Shown: positions 7,778 through 19,200 of the stretch, one piece after another | Position numbering within the stretch: the stretch's first letter is position 1 | Layout of the letters: every line of letters starts with the position of its first letter | Assembly: GCA_002005505.1 (NCBI GenBank) | Contig: MVGU01001296.1 | Location: forward strand, 91,687-155,686 | DNA length: 64,000 bases | Source: Botryococcus braunii | Lineage: Eukaryota; Chlorophyta; Trebouxiophyceae | Reading direction: 5' to 3' | The notes under the pieces: model-generated | Seen by the model: the letters and a program-made list of their open reading frames with translations, nothing else | Told to the model about the DNA's origin: nothing | The model's database searches: none | Position numbers and translations under genes: made by a program

Positions 7778-10700
7778 ATGACAAAAAGGGGCAAAGAAAA
7801 GGAAAGTAGCAGTGAAACAGCAATGTCTCAACCTGGAGAAGTCAGTGGGGCCACTCCAGGGCAGTCTATGACCGGGACACAATCAGCCACTGCAGAACCA
7901 AAGGTGGAGATTGACAAGGCAGCCTACATCCCCAATACCTCTAATCCAAAGATGACTGTCATGCTTGATGATGGAGGGCGCAATTTTGAATTTTGGTATG
8001 AAAATTTGGAGGCGTGCGCAAACACCAAGGGGGTCAGAGCGGCTTTGGAGAGGCCAATGCCAGGGTCGGTGGAGAACTCAGCCATCAAGCAGTGGCTGAT
8101 CCAGTCAGTTCCAGTCATCTGGCATTCTCAGATCTCATGCCACAAAGCAGCGTTCGACTTCATCGCGTGGGTGAAGAACAGTCACACTGGAGGGAGCAAC
8201 CAAGACATCAACCTTGAGTGGTACAAGGAAATGGAGCAGGGCATCAAGACAGGGGAGACACTCAAGGTCTACCTCTACAGAATGATGGATCTGGCTACAA
8301 GTCTCAGAAACAACGCGTTCATCCTCTTGGACCACAATGTTGGGGAGCTGATGGTGAAGGGCCTCCCTCCTGTGCTGAGGCTCGAGTCCCTGGAGGTTAT
8401 GGCAACCGACAAGCCGCCATTGGAGCTGATTCAAAGAATCCTGCGCGCCGCAGCCAGCCGTGGGTACAAGGACCCACCTGCAGAGGGAACACCTCAGGCC
8501 ATGGCAGCTGCAGCAGTGGCTGGTCCCTCTGGGGGGGTAGCTGGAGCGTCATCAAGCGCTGGAGCTGCACCAGGAGTGGGAGCAGTACCGGGAGTTGGAG
8601 CAGCACTACCAGCAAACGAACAGCCTCCCGCTGGCCCCTCTGCAACTACTTTTGGTGGCAGGGGGCGTGGACCTGGCAGGGCAAGAAGGCCCAGAGAGGA
8701 GCTTACATGCCACTTCTGCAAGGCAAAGGGCCACTTCATGACTGACTGCGGACCGCTCAGGCAGCTGCAGGCTCTGCATCAAAACATGCAAGCGGCAAGC
8801 GTTGGGCCTGCAGCTTACTGGGGCCAGGGAGGCCCACAGTCGTCTCCTCAAGCCTGGTGGGACCATGGATCTGGCCGGGGTGGCCCGCCTTCATCCGCTT
8901 CCAGCCCTGGACCTCCTTCAGCATATAACTATCCAACAAGTCAACACACGTTTCCGGGGTGGCATTTACCACCTCCACCCCCTCCTTCTGGTGAGGCGAT
9001 GTTTATCTCTCTCAATGTGCTTGCCCCAACTTCGCATGGAGCTAGCAGCACATCTTGGTTAATAGATAGTGGTGCCTCTGTGCATATAGTCAATGATCTC
9101 TCATTGCTCCATAATCCAGTTATGCATAGACAGCCTCTTCCTCTGCACTTGGCAACCTCAGACGCCAAGGGAGGAATCATTGCATCTGGGTCTGTATGCC
9201 TTGTGAATGCAAGGCACGAAGTATTCTGGCTGCACAATGTGCAGTGTGTTCCTTCTGCGCATACCAACCTCATTTCAGTCACTGGTGCAATTCAGGATGG
9301 AGCATCTTTCCTGACTGACACTGCAGGTGGTTACACAGCCATGAAGGGACCTGAAGGGTGGTGTGGAGATATCACCCGCGCACGAGGTCTGTTTTTTTTG
9401 GAGTTTGTTAGTCCTGTCAGAGGGCAGCAAGTTGGCTGCAGACATATTGATCACATGGCTGAGGCGTCTCATCTTAGGAAAGGACACGTGTGTAGCGAGA
9501 GATCTCTGTGGCATGCTAGGTTAGGTCATCCTGGTGCCAGCAGCATGCAGAGGTTCTCCAAGGAAGATCTGGTTACAGGAATCAATATCTCCCTTGCTCC
9601 CTGCTCTGAGTGCCCCAAGCACTGTGAATCGTGTATACAAGGGAAACACTGCAGACCTCCTTTCCCTGTATCTTCCAGGCCTGCACATCACCCACTCGAT
9701 AGAGTCCATGTGGATACTGTGGGTCCCATATCACCTCCTGCCATCACAGGTGAACGATATTGGGTCACTGTAGTGGATGAAAGTTCACACCAAGTTGCCT
9801 CCCTGCCTGTGAAGTCAAAGGATGGCATCCCAAAGGCTGTGATAGACCTGCTCCGTTTTTGGCAGACCCAACGAGGCACGGTTGTGAAGTGTGTGAGGAC
9901 TGACAGGGGTTCAGAGTTCCTGAACCAGCAATTCAAAGAGTTTTGTGCTCAGCAGGGCACTAAGATGGAGTCCTCAGCGCCCTACACGCCTCAGCAGAAT
10001 GGGGTGGCGGAGAGGATGAATAGGACCCTGAAGGAGCGAACAAGGACTCTGTTGGTCCATGCTGCAGCAGACCCCTCCCTTTGGAAGGAGTCGCTTGAGA
10101 CAGCTACCCTCCTCTACAATGTGGGTCCTACTTCAGGCAGGTCCCTGACCCCCATGGAATTATTCTTTGGTGTCAAACCTGATGTGTCTGTGCTGCGCAC
10201 GTTTGGCTGTGTAACCCATGTGCACATTCCCAGTGGCCAAAGGTCTGTTTTTGGGCCCAAGACCATCCCTGGGATGTTTACTGGTTATTGTCCCCAGTCT
10301 AAAGCGTATCGTGTGTACGTGGGGAATGGAGTGTGGAAGGAAAGTAGGGACGTCAGCTTTATCGAGCACTTGAGGGGGGCTGAGAGAGTGGGTCTATCAA
10401 AGGTCCAGCCTGGGTCTGTCTATGATTCTAGGATATCACCCCCCCTTGGCAGTGAGAATCTGGCAACGCCTCAAGCAATTCCCTCTGCTGCTCCACCCAC
10501 GTTCTGGGATGAGGAGGATGACCATGGAGTGGAGACGCTTTCCACTGGGGCTCCTGGGACCTCTGGACTTTGTGCTGGGGATCAGTCTGGAGACGGGACC
10601 ACAGCAGCACATGACCAAGGAAACCCCACCAGCCTGGATTCTACTGTTGGGACCCCAGAACCATCTCAGCACTCGTGGTCGGTGCTTGAGCATATGCAGA

Positions 10701-12991
10701 ATCTGGCCAGGGGGGGTGTAGAAACTCAATCCCAGGTAGAAAAAATGCAGAAGGTACAAGAGGGGTTGCGAATGCAGGGGAAGTCACAAATTCCCCTTCC
10801 TCCAGGGACCACCCTTACAAGGGAGCAGCGTTATGTACAGCGCGTGGCTAGGAGAGAGCATTCTGACATCCCATTGCATGCCCCTGACCCAGGTCAGGCA
10901 ATTGTGAGTGAGCCAAACATGGTTGGTCTCCCTGATATGCAGGGGCAGGTTGAGACAGTCGAGGCTATGTTCGGTGCAGATGTAAGAGATGAGAGCAGTG
11001 GGTTAGACATGCCAGCAGTAGGGGAAGCTGGTGCCCAATCCCAGTCACTGGCTAGTCATGCTTATGGTGTGCAGGCTGACATTGTAGGCGCAGCTCAGGC
11101 AAGTCTGGGTAGTGTGCCCAAGTGTGAGTCCAGGAGAGAGAGAGAGCTGCTGCTCCCCTCTGCATTGCGGAAGGTGCGAGAATGTAAGGGTGCTGCACAT
11201 GAGTCCAGTAGTCAAGGAGAGAGAGAGAGACTTGAGAAGGAATCAGATAATCCCGGCAGTACTGCCCAGTCCCAGCATAAGGTACATAATGTACCTTATT
11301 CTGGCAACCAGGGAGAGAGAGAGAGAGAAGGGAACAGCATCAGTAAGGCTGACAGCCCTGCTGCACCACAGCATAAGGTACAGAGTGTACCTTCTGTCAC
11401 GTTGGGAAAAGTTCACGTGCCCTCAAACTTGAGGGAAGCCCAGCGCTCACCTCAGTGGGAGTTTTGGCAGCAGGCAATGCAAGAGGAGATGGAGTCTTTA
11501 GACACCCATGAGGTTATGCAGTATGTGGAAAGACCCCATGGGCAGAAAGTTATCCCTGTTCATTGGATTTTTTCTACAAAAAACGATGCACATGGGAATG
11601 TCACTCGGTTTAAAGCAAGATTGGTTGCCCAGGGTTGCAGACAGATTCCTGGTATAGATGTTGGTGAGGTTTTTGCACCTACCAGCAGCTATGGTGCTAG
11701 GAGAGCTGTGCTGGCAGTGGCTGCCACACAAAATCTTGAGATCCACCAAGTGGATATCAAGACAGCTTTTCTCAATGGGGAGTTGGAGGAAGAGGTCTAT
11801 GTAACCCAACCACCAGGATTTGAGAATGGCAACACGAGAGTTGTGTGCAAGCTCAGGAAGGCACTCTACGGTCTTAAGCAAGCCCCACGGGCTTGGCACA
11901 AGACCTTGAGCGACAAGTTGAGCGTGATGGGGTATAGTGTGTGCAAGAGCGACGCTGGGGTATACATCAGGAGGGCCCCTGATGGTAATCTGTCGTTTAT
12001 TCTTGTTTATGTCGATGATCTTCTCATAGTTGCCAGAGTGGTTGCAGAGATTGAGTGGGGGAAAGAGTTATTGAAGAAGGACTTCACCATCCATGATTTG
12101 GGAGAGGTGAATGATTTCCTGGGGTGTCAGGTCCTACGCAATAGAGTTCAGGGCACTATTTCCATGAGTTGCACTCCCAAGATTGATGCTCTTGTGGAGA
12201 AGTTTGGCGTTGCTGATGATGGACGTGGGGTTGATACCCCCATGTCCAAGGACTTCGTGGCTAGCAGCAGACCCGAGTCCTCAGATGGTATGTCACATGG
12301 GGCTGGTACCCCTCTGCCACCTGGTCATCGATACTGCGAGTTAATTGGATCGTTACTGTACATAGCCAATACGACCCGGCCTGACATTTCTCAGGCTGTT
12401 GGAGTGTTGTCAAGGTATAGAATGACACCCACTACCTCACACTGGAATGAGGCCATTCGAGTGCTGAAGTACTTGAGAGATACCAGAGAGTTAGCTCTTA
12501 CTCTGGGTGGAAAGGGCCCTGAGCTAGAAGGCTATGTTGATGCCGACTATGCTGGGGACCTGGACCACAGGTATTCCACCACTGGCTATGTTCTATCAGT
12601 CTATGGTAGTGCCGTGGTTTGGGGAAGCAAGAAGCAGAGCTCAGTTGCTACCTCAACTGTGCAAGCTGAGTTTATGGCAGCTGGCCATATTGTGAAGGAA
12701 GCCAACTGGCTAAGGGGCTTCTTGGAAGAGATAGGGGCTGCACCTTGGAGGGTCAAAATTTTCTGTGACAACCAAGGATGCATTTCTAATTTACGGAACC
12801 CCCTGTATTCCAAATTCACAAAGCACGTTGCAGTAAGCTTCCACTACGCTAGGGAAGCTATGGCACTTGGGCAGGTAGATATCCTCTATGTGGAATCTGC
12901 ACGCAATGTGGCTGACATTATGACCAAGCCACTTGCCAAGCCCGTGTTTGTTGGTCATCGTGATTCACTAGGTTTGAGAAGATACACTTAA
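7778..12991 (+). CDS. gag-pol: Gag-Pol polyprotein, copia C
   Basis: A single 1737-codon ORF starting at ATG has the copia order. The Gag capsid region covers about residues 50-230. The zinc knuckle CHFCKAKGHFMTDC starts near 311. The protease has DSGA at about 430. The integrase zinc region (LWHARLGHPG) starts near 575, with catalytic Asp, Asp and Glu near 645, 707 and 743. The reverse transcriptase has YVDD at about 1411-1414. RNase H begins near 1584 (YVDADYAGDLD). No stop or frameshift separates Gag from Pol, as in Drosophila copia. The linker between integrase and RT (about 880-1210) is low-complexity, with Gly-Glu-Arg runs encoded by GA repeats. It is the closest relative of E in the window. 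Confidence 0.96.
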   Translation: MTKRGKEKESSSETAMSQPGEVSGATPGQSMTGTQSATAEPKVEIDKAAYIPNTSNPKMTVMLDDGGRNFEFWYENLEACANTKGVRAALERPMPGSVENSAIKQWLIQSVPVIWHSQISCHKAAFDFIAWVKNSHTGGSNQDINLEWYKEMEQGIKTGETLKVYLYRMMDLATSLRNNAFILLDHNVGELMVKGLPPVLRLESLEVMATDKPPLELIQRILRAAASRGYKDPPAEGTPQAMAAAAVAGPSGGVAGASSSAGAAPGVGAVPGVGAALPANEQPPAGPSATTFGGRGRGPGRARRPREELTCHFCKAKGHFMTDCGPLRQLQALHQNMQAASVGPAAYWGQGGPQSSPQAWWDHGSGRGGPPSSASSPGPPSAYNYPTSQHTFPGWHLPPPPPPSGEAMFISLNVLAPTSHGASSTSWLIDSGASVHIVNDLSLLHNPVMHRQPLPLHLATSDAKGGIIASGSVCLVNARHEVFWLHNVQCVPSAHTNLISVTGAIQDGASFLTDTAGGYTAMKGPEGWCGDITRARGLFFLEFVSPVRGQQVGCRHIDHMAEASHLRKGHVCSERSLWHARLGHPGASSMQRFSKEDLVTGINISLAPCSECPKHCESCIQGKHCRPPFPVSSRPAHHPLDRVHVDTVGPISPPAITGERYWVTVVDESSHQVASLPVKSKDGIPKAVIDLLRFWQTQRGTVVKCVRTDRGSEFLNQQFKEFCAQQGTKMESSAPYTPQQNGVAERMNRTLKERTRTLLVHAAADPSLWKESLETATLLYNVGPTSGRSLTPMELFFGVKPDVSVLRTFGCVTHVHIPSGQRSVFGPKTIPGMFTGYCPQSKAYRVYVGNGVWKESRDVSFIEHLRGAERVGLSKVQPGSVYDSRISPPLGSENLATPQAIPSAAPPTFWDEEDDHGVETLSTGAPGTSGLCAGDQSGDGTTAAHDQGNPTSLDSTVGTPEPSQHSWSVLEHMQNLARGGVETQSQVEKMQKVQEGLRMQGKSQIPLPPGTTLTREQRYVQRVARREHSDIPLHAPDPGQAIVSEPNMVGLPDMQGQVETVEAMFGADVRDESSGLDMPAVGEAGAQSQSLASHAYGVQADIVGAAQASLGSVPKCESRRERELLLPSALRKVRECKGAAHESSSQGERERLEKESDNPGSTAQSQHKVHNVPYSGNQGEREREGNSISKADSPAAPQHKVQSVPSVTLGKVHVPSNLREAQRSPQWEFWQQAMQEEMESLDTHEVMQYVERPHGQKVIPVHWIFSTKNDAHGNVTRFKARLVAQGCRQIPGIDVGEVFAPTSSYGARRAVLAVAATQNLEIHQVDIKTAFLNGELEEEVYVTQPPGFENGNTRVVCKLRKALYGLKQAPRAWHKTLSDKLSVMGYSVCKSDAGVYIRRAPDGNLSFILVYVDDLLIVARVVAEIEWGKELLKKDFTIHDLGEVNDFLGCQVLRNRVQGTISMSCTPKIDALVEKFGVADDGRGVDTPMSKDFVASSRPESSDGMSHGAGTPLPPGHRYCELIGSLLYIANTTRPDISQAVGVLSRYRMTPTTSHWNEAIRVLKYLRDTRELALTLGGKGPELEGYVDADYAGDLDHRYSTTGYVLSVYGSAVVWGSKKQSSVATSTVQAEFMAAGHIVKEANWLRGFLEEIGAAPWRVKIFCDNQGCISNLRNPLYSKFTKHVAVSFHYAREAMALGQVDILYVESARNVADIMTKPLAKPVFVGHRDSLGLRRYT

Positions 12992-13001
12992 AGCATGCAG
13001 G

Positions 13002-13011
13002 CAAGGGGAAG
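13002..13011 (+). other. Polypurine tract of copia C
   Basis: CAAGGGGAAG lies immediately before the 3' LTR. The same decamer precedes the E LTR (35804-35813), and CCAAGGGGAAG precedes the F LTRs. This suggests C, E and F form one clade. Confidence 0.85.
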
Positions 13012-13705
13012 TGTTGAGTTCTGAACATTATTATTGAATGCCTTGTGCTTTAAGTGATCTTCATGTGTGCACTATTAGGATATGGGTCCATTGAGAACAT
13101 AAGGTACCTTGAGACACGGCAGATTCTGGACGTTTTCGAACATAAGGTACAATCCTATCTAGATCACACGTTTGTCGGATGAACTCTTAAGGCTGCCCCA
13201 CCGGAGTGAATACCAACTGGTTGTGAAAGATGCTGGGCATCACCAGATGCTAGTCTTGTCCGACAGTTGTGTGTGGCACTCAGCAGACAGTCGTACGGAC
13301 TGTAGCTGGAGTAACTTCGTCTATTGACGACCTGTCTGCTTTGTACAGGTACGGTGCGGCAGTGTGTGTTGTATCATTGTTGCTATTGTGAGAGTGAACA
13401 AGCTTAGTGTACCCTGTAGTCACTCAAACAGATAAGGGACAGTGACTTCAGGGAGTATAGGCATGTACTTGAACGTAGCCGTCTAGAGCCTTATCTAGTG
13501 ATTGCTTGATCGGTGCTTGTGTACAAGATAATGATGTAACGCAACTGGTTGTGAAAGATGCTGGGCATCACCAGATGCTAGTCTTGTCCGACAGTTGTGT
13601 GTGGCACTCAGCAGACAGTCGTACGGACTGTAGCTGGAGTAACTTCGTCTAGTGACGACCTGTCTGCTTTGTACAGGGAAAGCCGATTGCCCATAACCTT
13701 TCACA
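13012..13705 (+). repeat. 3' LTR of copia C
   Basis: It is 694 bp long, nearly identical to the 5' LTR and has the same duplicated 136-bp block. It is followed by the second copy of the target site CTATG (13706-13710). Confidence 0.95.
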
Positions 13706-13863
13706 CTATGCAGGTGTGTTTAGTTGTTTCGAGCTTTATTGTATAGTTTGATATATGTAATAGACATTCGATTGCTGTCTCCGGTGCCTCAAGTCGGACC
13801 TCTGTATTTCCGTTTGGCACCGTCCTTTGCCTGCATTAACTCAGCTTTCGCTTGCTATGCAGG
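13706..13863 (+). mobile_element. Copia B(+) LTR, second piece
   Basis: The B LTR continues after the C target duplication. It contains the spacer between the LTR's two 102-bp blocks and the second block, ending CTATGCAGG where element D is inserted. The reverse complement is found within 39531-39683 and 46985-47135. Confidence 0.9.
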
Positions 13864-15373
13864 TGTGACGATATAGCAAGTGCCTGTTATACTAAGTAGC
13901 CATTATGGATTTCGAACAGAATATGTCCTTTCCGGGTGCCCTGGAGACCAGGAAGACTGCGCCCTCGAGTTGGGACTTGCGCGGCTCGAGAGGATTTTGT
14001 ACTGCTTGATAAAACCCTCAATCTTGTGCCCTTTTAAGTCCCAGCCCCGCACGTGTTGGTCTGGAGTGGGTCTTAGAGGGAAATTTGTTGTTTGACACGT
14101 TGTTGGCCCGCACGTTGAAGGCCAGTTTTAATGTGCAGTTCATAAGCAGCTGCTAAACAGTTCCTTGATGTTTCAGGAATCAGCTCGTACTTTCTAGAAC
14201 AGTGGTGACGTGTAATGTTTAGCGTCTCTTCATTGTGAACTTCGTGTCTAGAACTTTCTCCATCAGTCTAGAACTCTCTAGATTTCTTATACGTGTCAGT
14301 TTGTCATGCAATTGAAGTGCGTGGCTGATTGTAAGAGCTTCTCTGGATTCCTCCAGAAGGTTCTAAGTTCTTCTGGACCTTTCGGTTAGAAGGGTCCAGA
14401 ATCTTCCAGAATCTCCGCGTAAGTTCGGGGACGACTGTATAAGGGCGTCCAGCCGTCCTCTAAACCACGCTGTGCTAGGTGTTAGGAGAGGGAAACCTCT
14501 GTCGCAAGTCTCTTTGTAAGCACAAGTTGAACCCCAAGATTCCTACCAGCCACGTCCGTCTCGCCTGCGTTAATGTGCCAGACCGTTTGTCCTTGAATGT
14601 CCTAGTCGTAACTTGATCTACCCCACTTGTCTGTCGTAACTCGTCGCAATTGTGAAGCAACACCTCTGAAACTCAGTGCCAGTATTGATTTGGATATCTT
14701 CAATCAAATCTTAATAGTATCAGTGAGCATTCCACCCTTTTAGCAAGAACCGAAGATCAATACCAAGATCTAGCCGTCCCACCTTCGTGCCGTAACAATC
14801 AATTTACCTGTTCCAGTACCTATAGTAATTCATAGTTTAACATATAGTCGTTCATAAATTTCATTTAACAAGCGCCGCAAGTAATTTGGTACGAAGCCGC
14901 CACACCTAAGTCGTAACATCACGCACAGTAGTACCAACCCGGATCCTGAAAAGGAGCATCAAACCCTAACAGTAGGATTAGAATAAAATAGATTAACACC
15001 TTTGAAAGTGAAATATCTGATTTATAACTCCAGTTAAGATCATACTCCAGCCGTCAACCCCCAAAGTCCGATAGCCCGGCCTGCGATAGGCCGTAAGCCG
15101 GTGATCCCGACTACGAAACTCCGACTAAAACATCCGTGACTTGAACCGCAGCAGTCTCCGATTGTAACCTCCAGCCATCGAATCGCAGAATCGAAAGTAC
15201 CAGTAATCCAGTAATCCGGTAACCCAGGTCTCAAGGCCGAATCCTTGAGTGGCGATCCGCATAATTTACCTTGATACAGAAGCCGCAGCCCAGCTATTAC
15301 TAACCGTAGTTGCATAATCTCTAATTTCAATCAGAAAAAAATTTGTCTACCTTGGGTAACGGGAATCCCTATA
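13864..15373 (+). repeat. Terminal repeat 1 of element D
   Basis: It starts TGTGACGATATAGC and shares 1511 bases with the third repeat, up to CCCTATAT. A primer-binding site beginning TGG probably starts at 15374, so the repeat would end TA. It carries GTATAAG where repeats 2 and 3 have TATATAAG. The reading frames visible in it on either strand are short and show no recognisable motif. Confidence 0.85.
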
Positions 15374-16292
15374 TGGCGATCCGTCCAGGGAGTTTTAGCG
15401 CGTTGAATTAGTCAGCGCCTGAGCTCTCCGAATCTGGCCTTCTGCGCAGATTTGCCGTGTTTATAGCACCACGTGAGTACCGTATTTGGAATCAGTTGAG
15501 CTTTGTCCACTTATAGAACTGGGTATACCCCTTTAGGAGGGGCTTGATTACATTCCGTGTGTCGCAGGAACGACAGCAAAGACATCAGCAACGACCGTTT
15601 GCAGCGAAACCATATATTAGGAAAGTTCAGTTTGAAGCACCCCATCATTGTACTGAAGAAGTTAGTTGAGACAATCTGATAGCTTTCAGTACTTGTTTTC
15701 TGTTTGAACACAATTGAGAAATAGTAAATATTATACTATTGGAATCGCGTTTGCATATCTGTTTCTTTTTCGAAATCTTAGCAACATCAAAGATCGCGGT
15801 TTCGTGATACACACCTGTGGAAATACATAATATTTCGATCTCATATTTAGAAGGAAGGTCTGGTTTCACATTAAAAGTACTTCCAGAGTTCATCTGCACT
15901 GTTTGCATTTATGAGTTGAAGGTCCGAGGTTGGCGTAACTAGCTGAATTGAGACTCGAGCTTCTGCAAATCCTGAAATACTTATAGTTTGTTTTATCGTT
16001 TGTTGGAGAATTAAAATTATTAAGAAGCTTCAGAGTACCCTGATTTGAAAGAAGACTTATCTGCAACTCCATTATCAGAGTTAGTGAGATGCCCCTTTAG
16101 GAGGGGTCTGATTACACTCCGTTTGTTGAACAGGCACCCCTACAGCCAGCTATAATAGCAGAATCAGCATTTAAGTATATCCCAGTATCAACATTATCTG
16201 ACATTAATTAGTATAGTGAACACTCGAGCGTAATCTCTAATAGTGTGTTAGGCAATCTAGAGCAAAAGACCTTGTTTGATTGAACAATTATC
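15374..16292 (+). other. Leader of element D, unit 1, with probable primer-binding site
   Basis: TGGCGATCCGTCCAGGGA at 15374-15391 follows the terminal repeat and begins with the TGG expected of a site pairing with a tRNA 3' CCA end; I cannot name the tRNA. A motif of about 35 bases containing the hairpin CCCCTTTAGGAGGGG followed by TGATTACA occurs twice, at 15528 and 16092. The rest holds no recognisable coding sequence. Confidence 0.6.
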
Positions 16293-19200
16293 ATGGCAGA
16301 CATACAAGCCCCAGTACGTTTGGAATTTTTCTATGGAAAGCCTACAGAGGACCCTTTTCAGTGGTTAGAGTCTTTTGAACTTTTTCTTGAGATCAACCAA
16401 GTAGTGGGTGATCGGGTTTTACGTTTTGTTAAGCATGCCATGCGCGAGGAGGCTTACACCTGGTTCCGCGCAAATCAAGATGATATACATGACTGGGATG
16501 ACTGTAAAGAGGCCTTTCTTGAACGATTTGGCCTTGATGAAGACACCCTTATGTTAAAGTTAGACACATGTGCACAATTGTCAAATGAGACCGTTCGCAG
16601 CTACGCTGACAGATACAGGAAATTAGTGGGTTACTTGCAGAACTCTCTGCCACCCAGGATGGTGACCCAGTTATTTGTGAAAGGCTTAGTTCCCCATCTT
16701 AGGGAGCGAGTACAGATGACCTACCCCGGCAATGGAGCGTTAGCCGACATAATACGTTTGGCTGCAAACTATGAACAGACCTTTGGGCATGCACCATTAG
16801 GAGGTATGTACGTTAATCAAAACACAGAAGTACCAGCACGCGAAAGAAGTGAGCCTTGGACTCGCCGCCCGATTGACAATGTGGATCAGCGAGCGCCACG
16901 CGCGCCGCAGCAGCAAAATCAAAGGGAGAACAACAGAGATAACAGAGAAAATAGAAACTGGCCGCGTCAGCGAGATTTCCCCGAGAGGCGTAATCAGCCG
17001 CAACCAGCAGCACCGCCAAGACAGATTGCACCAGCTAACCTACCTAGGGAGGCACCTCTTCCGCCACCCGCAACCGATATAGATACGCTTACCAGGGAAA
17101 TGGAGAGACTCAGAATCCAAATTGCAGAATTATAGAGGCCCATGCCCGCCGCTAATTTTACTCAGTTTCATGAGGACCCAGCCGAGGAGGAACAGCCCCA
17201 AGTAAGGATGATGTATGATGGGTTTACTGACCCATTCCCCGTCTATGCCACCAAAAGACCAGCCGAAAATCCACCTGAATTGGATCAGCCATTGCTACGC
17301 CGCCGGCCTAATAATGTGCAAAACACCACTGTGGACCCCAGATCTTCAAATAGGCCAGCTGCCCCAGGGCCTAATGAACCTTCAGCACCAAGAAATAATC
17401 CTTCAACTGCTGCACCGCCTACGCCAGCCCCAGTACCTGCTTTTCCTAGGAGGGCACCTGCGCCGCGCCCGCCAGTCGACTTAGGGGGACTGCCACCACT
17501 TCCAGATCCTCCCCGGCCGGCGTACCGGAGACCACCAGTTGTGCCAGCCCCTTCCAGCGAGCCTATCCAACAAATTAAAGGCTTACCCATGAAGCTGACA
17601 GTACAATCATATTTGAATCATATAAGTGAGGAGGAATTTCAAAGATCCATCCAGGAGCTACATGCGTCCCGCCAACAATTCCAGCGAAGCAAGCAAATCA
17701 CTTCAACACCACCAAGAGCTGTGGAGGCAGAGCTTGTAGTAATCTCTAGCGACACCTCCGTGAGCCCCTCAGCCAGCGACACGCCCGAGGCGCCGCGAGT
17801 CCAACAGCATCTGCAACGCAACCCGATCAGCACCACTGTAGCCACAGTCCCTATTATTCTTAACAATACTATCTTTGACGAAGGAATTATCGACACTGGA
17901 GCAACAAATACCATGATATCGCAATCTGCAGCTAGACAATTGGGCATGCTTAACCAGATCGAGCCTTGTAGACTTAAGTACTCTTGTGCTGATGGCAACA
18001 TGTCTGCCCCATGGGGCATAATTAGAAAGCTTCCAGTAGGTGTTGATGGATTGATATTCCCAATTGACGTTTTTGTTAGTGGAGCGACAAACTACGATGT
18101 ACTGCTGGGTACCGATTGGCTAACACAAGCCCACGCCGAGATCAGCTTTGCCAAGTCAGAAATGTCATACAAAATAGACCCTAACCTCATTGGGAAAGTC
18201 CCTATAACAGTACTGCCGTCTGATAAGACTTTTAATCGTTATTGTGTTATGCGGGCTCCCGGTGAGAACCTGGGAGACCCGGAGGGACCGGAGGGACCAG
18301 CACTGCCAGAAGTAATTTATTTCGACGAGAGCGGCTCTGACACCTCTGCGCCCGAGGATTCAAGTGAAGAAGAAGCCAGTAGTGAAGAGACTGCCAGTTC
18401 ACCGTCTGAAGAAGAATACCCAGACCTTAACGAGGAGCCACCAGCAATGCAAGTAGACTTTTTAAATTCCACCGCCGCCGACATCACCCTTGCAGAGGGA
18501 CCATTTCTCCCGCCGCCTTCCACGAATAACACCGAAGACTGGATGCTAGAAAAGACTATATTCAAAGACATTGAGGAGCAATTCGGCCCATTTGACCTTG
18601 ACGCTTGCTGCGATCAGGAAGGCCGTAACTCTCAATTGCCTTACTTTTGGACACCCCAGCAAGACTGTTTAAAGCAAGATTGGACCCACAAGAACATTTA
18701 TTGCAATCCACCTTTTTCAAAAGCAATGGAGATTGTGCAGCACTGCCTCACATGTTATGACAGCAGCCCAACCACGACGTCAGCCGTCCTTGTTTTACCC
18801 TGGTGGCCTGAAGCCACATGGTTTCCGATAGTAATGGAGAAATTCCAAATCGTTCGACAATATCCTCTAGGAGTGCAGCTGTTCACAGCCCCGGGACGAT
18901 CCCCCAGCTTTTCTCGCATGCGTGTGGGGCCTACTCGTTGGCCGGTAATGATTGTGAAGACACCTGCACCCAACTTGATTGAAGACCCTGGCCTACAGAA
19001 ATTGCCAGACATCCAAATAATTAAAGAGGAGACATACCACCTTGAGCCGGAAGAGGTTCCCCTGGGGACCGCAATTTTACCCGAAGAGCGCAAGCGCGCC
19101 CTTGGACTTGTTATGGAGTACAGGGATGTGTTTTCCCCCGGCATTACGCAGCAACGTACGACTCTAATTCATCATAGGATAGGCCCCGGCTTGCCGCACC

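Larger units (their letters stand above)
6694..13705 (+). mobile_element. Complete Ty1/copia element C
   Basis: Two 694-bp LTRs start TGTTGAG and end TTTCACA, and they flank a 5.6-kb internal region with one long Gag-Pol ORF. The target site is duplicated: CTATG at 6689-6693 and 13706-13710. The LTRs appear to differ at one base (the second repeat block reads CTATTGACG against CTAGTGACG), so the insertion is young. It lies in the B(+) LTR and is probably autonomous, since the ORF is intact and both LTRs, the primer-binding site and the polypurine tract are present. Confidence 0.96.

Noticed and set aside
11138..11325. GA-rich tracts in the C ORF as a regulatory element
   Set aside because: They are in frame and encode Gly-Glu-Arg runs in a variable linker. 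Simple-sequence expansion is enough to explain them.
14475..15330. Antisense frames of 62-96 codons in the D terminal repeats
   Set aside because: They recur only because the repeats are near-identical. None has a recognisable motif.
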